A stretch of DNA of 64,000 nucleotides, from positions 92,580-156,579 of the forward strand of contig NZ_JAKNTA010000013.1 in assembly GCF_022288725.1 (NCBI RefSeq). Direction: 5' to 3'. Source of the DNA: Kitasatospora sp. A2-31 (GTDB taxonomy: Bacteria > Actinomycetota > Actinomycetes > Streptomycetales > Streptomycetaceae). Positions 59,456 through 64,000 of this stretch are shown piece after piece (the stretch's first letter is position 1; every line of letters starts with the position of its first letter). The position numbers and the translations under genes were made by a program. Below the pieces are notes generated by a model that worked only from the letters and a program-made list of their open reading frames with translations, searched no databases and was not told the origin of the DNA.

Positions 59456-61201
59456 ATGCCACGACTGGAGATCGCCGACGACGGCTTCCGCCTCGACGGC
59501 CGACCCCTGCGCATCATCTCAGGCGGACTGCACTACTTCCGCGTCCACCCGGAGCAATGGGCCGACCGGCTCCGCAAGGCGCGGCTGCTGGGACTCAACA
59601 CGGTCGAGACCTACGTCCCCTGGAACCTCCACGCCCCCCGACCCGGTGAACTCCGGCTGGACGGAGGTCTCGACCTGCCCCGCTTCCTCGGCCTGGCCGC
59701 CGCCGAGGGCCTGCACGTGCTGCTCCGGCCCGGCCCCTACATCTGCGCCGAGTGGGAGGGCGGCGGCCTGCCGTCCTGGCTGCTCGCCGAGGAGGGCATC
59801 CGGCTGCGCAGTCGCGACCCCCTCTTCCTCGGCGCCGTCGACGACTACCTCGCCGACCTCCTCCCCCCGCTGAAGCCGTACCTGTCCACCCACGGCGGCC
59901 CGGTCGTCGCCGTCCAGCTGGAGAACGAGTACGGCGCGTACGGCGAGGACACCGGCTACCTGGCCGACCTCGCGGAGCTGCTGCGCGCGCACGGCGTCGA
60001 CGTCCCGCTCTTCACCTGCGACCAGCCCGCCGACCTGGACCGCGGCGGCCTGGACGGGGTGCTGCGCACCGCGAACTTCGGCAGCCGGGTCGAGGCCGGC
60101 CTCGCCGAGCTGCGGCGGCACCAGCCGACCGGCCCGCTGATGTGCTCGGAGTTCTGGATCGGCTGGTTCGACCGCTGGGGCGGCACCCACACCACCCGCG
60201 ACCCGGCCGACGCCGCCGCCGACCTGGACCGCCTGCTCGCCGCCGGAGCCTCCGTCAACATCTACATGTTCCACGGCGGCACCAACTTCGGCTTCACCAA
60301 CGGCGCCAACGACAAGGGCAGGTACCGGCCGACCGTCACCTCCTACGACTACGACTCGCTCCTCGACGAGGCCGGCGACCCCACCCCCAAGTACGAGGCG
60401 TTCCGCGAGGTCATCGCGAAGTACGCGCCCGTGCCCGCCGAGCCGGTGCCCGCCCCGGGCCGGAAGCTCGCCCCCGTGACCGTCGAACTCGACTCCGGTG
60501 CCGGCCTGTTGGACCAGACGCAGCGGCTCGGCCGGGCGGTCACCGCCGACCGTCCGCTGAGCATGGAACAGCTCGGCCAGGCGTTCGGCTTCGTGCTGTA
60601 CGAGGCGACCCTGCCGGAGGCCGGTCCCGCCGTGCTGCGGATCGACGAGGTCCACGACCGCGCCCAGGTGTTCGTCGACGGGCAGCCCGTCGGCGTCCTG
60701 GAGCGGGAGGACCACGAGCACGCCCTCGGCTTCGCCGTCCCGCGGCGGGGCACACGCCTGTCCGTCCTGGTGGAGAACCAGGGCCGGGTCAACTACGGGA
60801 CCGGCATCCACGACCGCAAGGGCCTGCTCGGCCGGGTCACCGTCAACGGCGAGGAGCCGGCCGGCTGGTCCAGCCGCCCGCTGCCTCTGGAGACCCTCGA
60901 AGGCCTCGCCTTCACCCCCGTCGCACCGGTGGTCGGCCCGGCCTTCCACCGGGGCCACCTGCACCTGGACGAGCCGGCCGACTGCTACCTCGCCCTGCCC
61001 GGGTGGACCAAGGGCCAGGCCTGGGTCAACGGCTTCCCGCTGGGCCGCTACTGGTCCCGCGGCCCGCAGACCACCCTGTACGTCCCCGCGCCGGTGCTCC
61101 GTGCTGGTGACAACGAGATCACCGTGCTGGAGCTCCACGCCTCCGCCGCGTCCACCGTCGAGCTGCTGGACCGGCCCGACCTGGGCCCGACCCAGGACTG
61201 A
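59456..61201 (+). CDS. GH35 beta-galactosidase
   Basis: A 581-residue beta-galactosidase. The GH35 signature GGLHYFRVHPEQWADRL starts the barrel, followed by YVPWNLHAPRPGE, LRPGPYICAEWEGGGLPSWL, the acid/base glutamate in VQLENEYGAYG and the nucleophile glutamate in LMCSEFWIGWFDRWGG. Beta-sandwich domains follow (about 370-575). No signal peptide is present, so it acts inside the cell. It lies 34 bp after the GH5 gene. With GH36 it supplies both anomeric galactosidase activities. Confidence 0.95.
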   Translation: MPRLEIADDGFRLDGRPLRIISGGLHYFRVHPEQWADRLRKARLLGLNTVETYVPWNLHAPRPGELRLDGGLDLPRFLGLAAAEGLHVLLRPGPYICAEWEGGGLPSWLLAEEGIRLRSRDPLFLGAVDDYLADLLPPLKPYLSTHGGPVVAVQLENEYGAYGEDTGYLADLAELLRAHGVDVPLFTCDQPADLDRGGLDGVLRTANFGSRVEAGLAELRRHQPTGPLMCSEFWIGWFDRWGGTHTTRDPADAAADLDRLLAAGASVNIYMFHGGTNFGFTNGANDKGRYRPTVTSYDYDSLLDEAGDPTPKYEAFREVIAKYAPVPAEPVPAPGRKLAPVTVELDSGAGLLDQTQRLGRAVTADRPLSMEQLGQAFGFVLYEATLPEAGPAVLRIDEVHDRAQVFVDGQPVGVLEREDHEHALGFAVPRRGTRLSVLVENQGRVNYGTGIHDRKGLLGRVTVNGEEPAGWSSRPLPLETLEGLAFTPVAPVVGPAFHRGHLHLDEPADCYLALPGWTKGQAWVNGFPLGRYWSRGPQTTLYVPAPVLRAGDNEITVLELHASAASTVELLDRPDLGPTQD

Positions 61202-61292
61202 GACTCACCCGGGTGGCGGGGGCGGGCACGGTCGGCTGGCCGGCTCGCCCCGTCCGGCCGGCCTCCTCCTCGCCCGACCCGCCGACCTCGCA

Positions 61293-61308
61293 ATTGGTCC
61301 AGACCTAT
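61293..61308. promoter_or_regulatory. DasR-responsive element (dre) in the chitinase promoter
   Basis: ATTGGTCCAGACCTAT matches the known Streptomyces dre pattern built on TGGTCTAGACCA, which DasR uses to control chitinase genes according to N-acetylglucosamine status. It abuts and overlaps the -35 box by one base. Confidence 0.8.
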
Positions 61309-61336
61309 TGACGGAGTCTGCCACCCCTCCTACGAT
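61308..61336 (+). promoter_or_regulatory. Chitinase promoter
   Basis: TTGACG (61308-61313) and TACGAT (61331-61336) are separated by 17 bp, an ideal housekeeping promoter. The leader to the first ATG is about 95 nt. Confidence 0.75.
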
Positions 61337-61439
61337 CCGGACCGGCACAGCCCCACATGTCCCCACCTCACCCGGAGCCGGGCGTCACGCCCCCACGCGC
61401 TGGTCATGCCCATGGCGCTCGGCGGGAAGGGAGCACAGC

Positions 61440-63164
61440 ATGTTCCGTCGGAGGTCGCGTACTCCACGCCTGTCGGGCGTTCTCCGCCCCGCTCCGGATC
61501 CCGGTCGCCCGCAGGGCGATCAGGCCGGGAACGAGCCGCTCCGGAGTCCTCGCCTGGGGGCGCGCGTGGCGCGTGCACCGCAGGTGAACCGGGTCGGCCC
61601 CGCCGAGCGCGGACCGACCGTCCTGCGGCGCTCCCTCGCCGCGGTGAGCGCCGCCGCCGTCGTCGCCGGCGGCATCGCCGTGGCCGGTTCCGTCACAGCC
61701 GGGGCTGCCACGCCCAACCTGGTGACCAACGCCGGATTCGAGGACGGACTCTCCGGCTGGACCTGCTCCGGCGGCTCCGGCGTGGCCGTCGGCAGCCCGG
61801 TCCACGCCGGAGCCGCCGCACTCCGGGCGACGCCGACCGGCCAGGACGACGCCGAGTGCAGCCAGACCGTCGCCGTGCAGCCGAACTCCCAGTACACGCT
61901 GAGCGCCTACGTCCAGGGCAGCTATGTCTACCTGGGCGCCTCCGGAGCCGGCGTCACCGGCGCCCCTTCCACCTGGACGCCGAACAGCCCGTCCTACGGC
62001 CCGCTCAGCGTCGGCTTCACCACCGGGCCGAACACCACGTCGGTGACCGTCTACCTGCACGGCTGGTACGGGCAGCCCGCGTACTACGCGGACGACGTCG
62101 CGCTCACCGGTCCCGGCGGCAGCAGCCCCACACCGACCACCACCGCTCCTCCGACCACCACCGCTCCTCCGACCACCACTGCTCCTCCGACCACCACGCC
62201 GCCGGGCGACACCTGCCCCACGAAGCCCAAGCCGTCGGGCAAGGTGCTGCAGGGCTACTGGGAGAACTGGGACGGCGCCGCGAACGGCGTCCACCCGGGC
62301 ATGGGCTGGGTCCCCATCACGGACAGCCGGATCGCCGCGCACGGCTACAACGTCATCAACGCCGCCTTCCCGGTGATCCTCTCGGACGGCACCGTGCTGT
62401 GGCAGGACGGCATGGACGCCGGCGTCAAGGTCTCGACCCCCGCCGAGATGTGCCGGGCCAAGGCGGCCGGGTCGACGATCCTGATGTCGATCGGCGGTGC
62501 CGCCGCAGGCATCGACCTGAGCTCCGCCACCGTCGCCGACCGGTTCGTGGCGACCGTCGTGCCGATCCTCAAGAGGTACAACTTCGACGGGGTCGACATC
62601 GACATCGAGACCGGCCTGTCCGGGAGCGGCGACATCAACACCCTCTCCGCCTCCCAGGCCAACCTGGTGCGCATCATCGACGGCGTGCTCGCCCGGATGC
62701 CCGCGGGCTTCGGCCTGACGATGGCGCCCGAGACCGCGTACGTCACCGGTGGGAGCGTCACCTACGGGTCGATCTGGGGCGCCTACCTGCCGATCATCAA
62801 GAAGTACGTCGACAACGGGCGACTGTGGTGGCTGAACATGCAGTACTACAACGGCAGCATGTACGGCTGCTCCGGCGACTCCTACCAGGCCGGGACCGTC
62901 CAGGGCTTCACCGCGCAGACCACCTGCCTCGACAGCGGCCTGACCGTCCAGGGCACCACCGTCAAGGTGCCGTTCGACAAGCAGGTGCCCGGTCTGCCGG
63001 CCCAGCCCGGTGCGGGTGGCGGCTACCTGGCGCCGGGCCTGGTCGCCCAGTCGTGGAACGCCTTCGGTGGTGCGCTGAAGGGGCTGATGACGTGGTCGGC
63101 CAACTGGGACGGCTCGAAGGGCTGGACCTTCGGCGACAACGTGAAGTCGCTCCAGGGTCGCTGA
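61440..63164 (+). CDS. Secreted GH18 chitinase with N-terminal carbohydrate-binding module
   Basis: A 574-residue secreted enzyme. A signal sequence (LRRSLAAVSAAAVVAGGIAV, cleavage near GAA-TPN) follows an unusually long 60-residue N-region, so a start downstream of 61440 is possible. Next come a beta-sandwich CBM (about 90-225; NLVTNAGFEDGLSGWTC), an APPTTT linker coded by 18-bp repeats (62134-62198), and a GH18 barrel (about 265-570) with ILMSIGGAAAG and the catalytic motif FDGVDIDIE. WWLNMQYYN is also typical. It hydrolyses chitin outside the cell. A dre site over its promoter supports DasR control. Confidence 0.93.
   Translation: MFRRRSRTPRLSGVLRPAPDPGRPQGDQAGNEPLRSPRLGARVARAPQVNRVGPAERGPTVLRRSLAAVSAAAVVAGGIAVAGSVTAGAATPNLVTNAGFEDGLSGWTCSGGSGVAVGSPVHAGAAALRATPTGQDDAECSQTVAVQPNSQYTLSAYVQGSYVYLGASGAGVTGAPSTWTPNSPSYGPLSVGFTTGPNTTSVTVYLHGWYGQPAYYADDVALTGPGGSSPTPTTTAPPTTTAPPTTTAPPTTTPPGDTCPTKPKPSGKVLQGYWENWDGAANGVHPGMGWVPITDSRIAAHGYNVINAAFPVILSDGTVLWQDGMDAGVKVSTPAEMCRAKAAGSTILMSIGGAAAGIDLSSATVADRFVATVVPILKRYNFDGVDIDIETGLSGSGDINTLSASQANLVRIIDGVLARMPAGFGLTMAPETAYVTGGSVTYGSIWGAYLPIIKKYVDNGRLWWLNMQYYNGSMYGCSGDSYQAGTVQGFTAQTTCLDSGLTVQGTTVKVPFDKQVPGLPAQPGAGGGYLAPGLVAQSWNAFGGALKGLMTWSANWDGSKGWTFGDNVKSLQGR
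62134..62198. repeat. 18-bp repeat coding the Thr-Pro linker
   Basis: Three and a half copies of CGACCACCACCGCTCCTC encode the APPTTT linker between the chitinase binding and catalytic domains. Confidence 0.85.
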
Positions 63165-63232
63165 CGCCCCGCTGAGTCCCGCACGGCCGGCCGCCCCCCC
63201 CTGCGGTGGCGGGTTGCGGAGACCGTAGGCTG

Positions 63233-63260
63233 CCTGCTTCCGGCGATCGCCGGAAGCAGG
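63233..63260. promoter_or_regulatory. Perfect 28-bp palindrome between chitinase and GNAT genes
   Basis: Fourteen-base arms meet at CGGCGATCGCCG with no mismatch. As RNA it forms a 12-bp stem with a GATC loop. It lies 69 bp after the chitinase stop and 26 bp before the GNAT ATG. It may terminate the chitinase transcript, act as an operator, or control GNAT translation. Confidence 0.7.
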
Positions 63261-63286
63261 CGGTGGGCACCAGGACGGGGGACGGC

Positions 63287-63793
63287 ATGGGGTACCGGAT
63301 CGAGCGGATCGGGACCGAGGACTGGGAGCACCTCCGGCGGGTGCGGCTGGCGCAGTTGCTGGACACGCCGATGGCGTTCGCGGAGACCCACGCGACCGCG
63401 CTCGCGTTCGGCGAGGACGAGTGGCGTTCGCGGACGGCGCGGGTCAACGAGCCGGGCTGCATCGGCCTGGTGGCCGTGGACGAGGCCGGCGAGTGGGTCG
63501 GCACGATGATCTCGTTCGCCTCCGGGCCGGGAAGCGCCGTGCTGGTCGGCGTCTGGGTGGATCCCGGGCACCGGGGCCGCGAACGCGGGGTTGCGGACCG
63601 CCTGCTGGACGGCATCGTCGCGTGGGCGCGGACCGCGGCCGGGGCGCGCCGGCTGGTGCTGACCGTGCACGAGGACAACCCGCGGGCGACGGCCTTCTAC
63701 GAGCGGCGCGGCTTCGCGTTCACCGGTGCGTCCGAGCCCTACGTGCTGGACCCGGACAGCCGGCTGGCCGAGATGGTCCTGCCGCTCGACTGA
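63287..63793 (+). CDS. GNAT family N-acetyltransferase
   Basis: A 168-residue acetyltransferase. Motif A is VGVWVDPGHRGRERGVADRLL (acetyl-CoA loop), followed by LVLTVHEDNPRATAFYERRGFAFTG, the typical C-terminal GNAT half. The N-terminal RIGTEDWEHLRRVRLAQLLDTPMAF resembles RimI-like small-molecule or protein acetyltransferases. The substrate is unknown. The ATG at 63287 follows GGGGGA. It probably has its own transcript after the palindrome. Confidence 0.88.
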   Translation: MGYRIERIGTEDWEHLRRVRLAQLLDTPMAFAETHATALAFGEDEWRSRTARVNEPGCIGLVAVDEAGEWVGTMISFASGPGSAVLVGVWVDPGHRGRERGVADRLLDGIVAWARTAAGARRLVLTVHEDNPRATAFYERRGFAFTGASEPYVLDPDSRLAEMVLPLD

Positions 63794-63958
63794 CGCAGTG
63801 GCGGCGGCGTGGGCGCGCACCGGTCCGCAGGGTCGTGCCCGCTCCGCCCCGACGGCTCCCGGTGACCGGCCGGTAGGCGCCCTGTCAGCCGCGCCCCGGG
63901 CCGGCCGGGCAGCCCGGCCCCGGCTCGGCGCGTCCGCCCGACCGGCCCCGGAAGGGAG

Positions 63959-63973
63959 CCCCGGCCTCCGGGG
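63959..63973. terminator. Short GC hairpin near the window end
   Basis: CCCCGG (63959-63964) pairs with CCGGGG (63968-63973) across a 3-nt loop, between the GNAT and a possible convergent gene. The 165 bp before it hold no gene. Confidence 0.4.
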
Positions 63974-63976
63974 GCG

Positions 63977-64000
63977 TCAGGCCGGGACGAGTGCGTCCCA
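63977..64000 (-). CDS. Possible C-terminus of a minus-strand gene (cut by window edge)
   Basis: Reading leftwards from the edge gives WDALVPA and then a TGA at 63979-63977, next to a hairpin suited to terminate it. Only seven codons are visible, so this is a guess from position and codon usage. Confidence 0.25.
   Translation of the reverse strand, partial: WDALVPA

Overview
This window looks like a chromosome segment from a Streptomycetaceae actinomycete (Streptomyces or Kitasatospora). The base composition is very GC-rich and third codon positions are almost always G or C. Many genes start with GTG, several appear leaderless, and convergent genes are separated by long perfect GC hairpins. 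The genus is inferred from gene content and style, not from a marker gene.

Layout: 1-5.0 kb holds the N-terminal part of a kinase with tandem HAMP repeats, small stress-type proteins (membrane peptide, CsbD) and a GAF/PP2C phosphatase. 5.0-13.4 kb holds exodeoxyribonuclease III, a GntR regulator, a ROK regulator without its zinc motif, a methyltransferase, a GNAT and two coupled luciferase-like monooxygenases. 13.5-22.4 kb holds biotin synthesis: bioB-bioA-bioD on the minus strand, and bioF separately on the plus strand beyond a Ski2-like helicase. 22.5-29.4 kb holds an APH(6)/hydroxyurea-type kinase, a divergent pair encoding the polymerase and ligase functions of LigD as separate proteins, a beta-lactamase-like lipoprotein and an ABC exporter pair. 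29.8-37.8 kb holds threonine catabolism (tdh-kbl), a GT87/PAP2 membrane enzyme, a LysR regulator, an RNase HI with a Cys/His tail and a Gfo/Idh/MocA oxidoreductase.

The most unusual part is about 38.0-44.8 kb. A minus-strand operon encodes a CHAT-domain (caspase-like) protein, an MBL-fold hydrolase and a patatin-like phospholipase with two membrane helices. The genes overlap by 4 bp or are 2 bp apart. The CHAT Shine-Dalgarno lies in a hairpin, and a leader-peptide-like ORF with its own hairpin lies further upstream. Convergent to the operon is a polynucleotide (RNA) ligase fused to an N-terminal AT-hook and ribbon-helix-helix DNA-binding segment. Its leaderless promoter is overlaid by a 34-bp AT-rich imperfect palindrome. 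I read this as a candidate conflict/defence module: protease, hydrolase and membrane-lipase effector, with an autoregulated RNA-repair enzyme beside it. This is inference from domain architecture.

44.9-50.6 kb holds small acidic and amphi-Trp proteins, an amino-acid permease, a secreted M14 carboxypeptidase, an orphan Doc-like protein and a phosphodiesterase/phosphatase. 50.6-61.2 kb is a glycan-use locus: GH36 alpha-galactosidase divergent from a ROK regulator, an ABC sugar importer, a secreted GH5 enzyme and a GH35 beta-galactosidase. It is followed by a secreted GH18 chitinase with a DasR-type (dre) site over its -35 box and by a GNAT. No tRNA, rRNA, CRISPR array or intact insertion sequence was seen.
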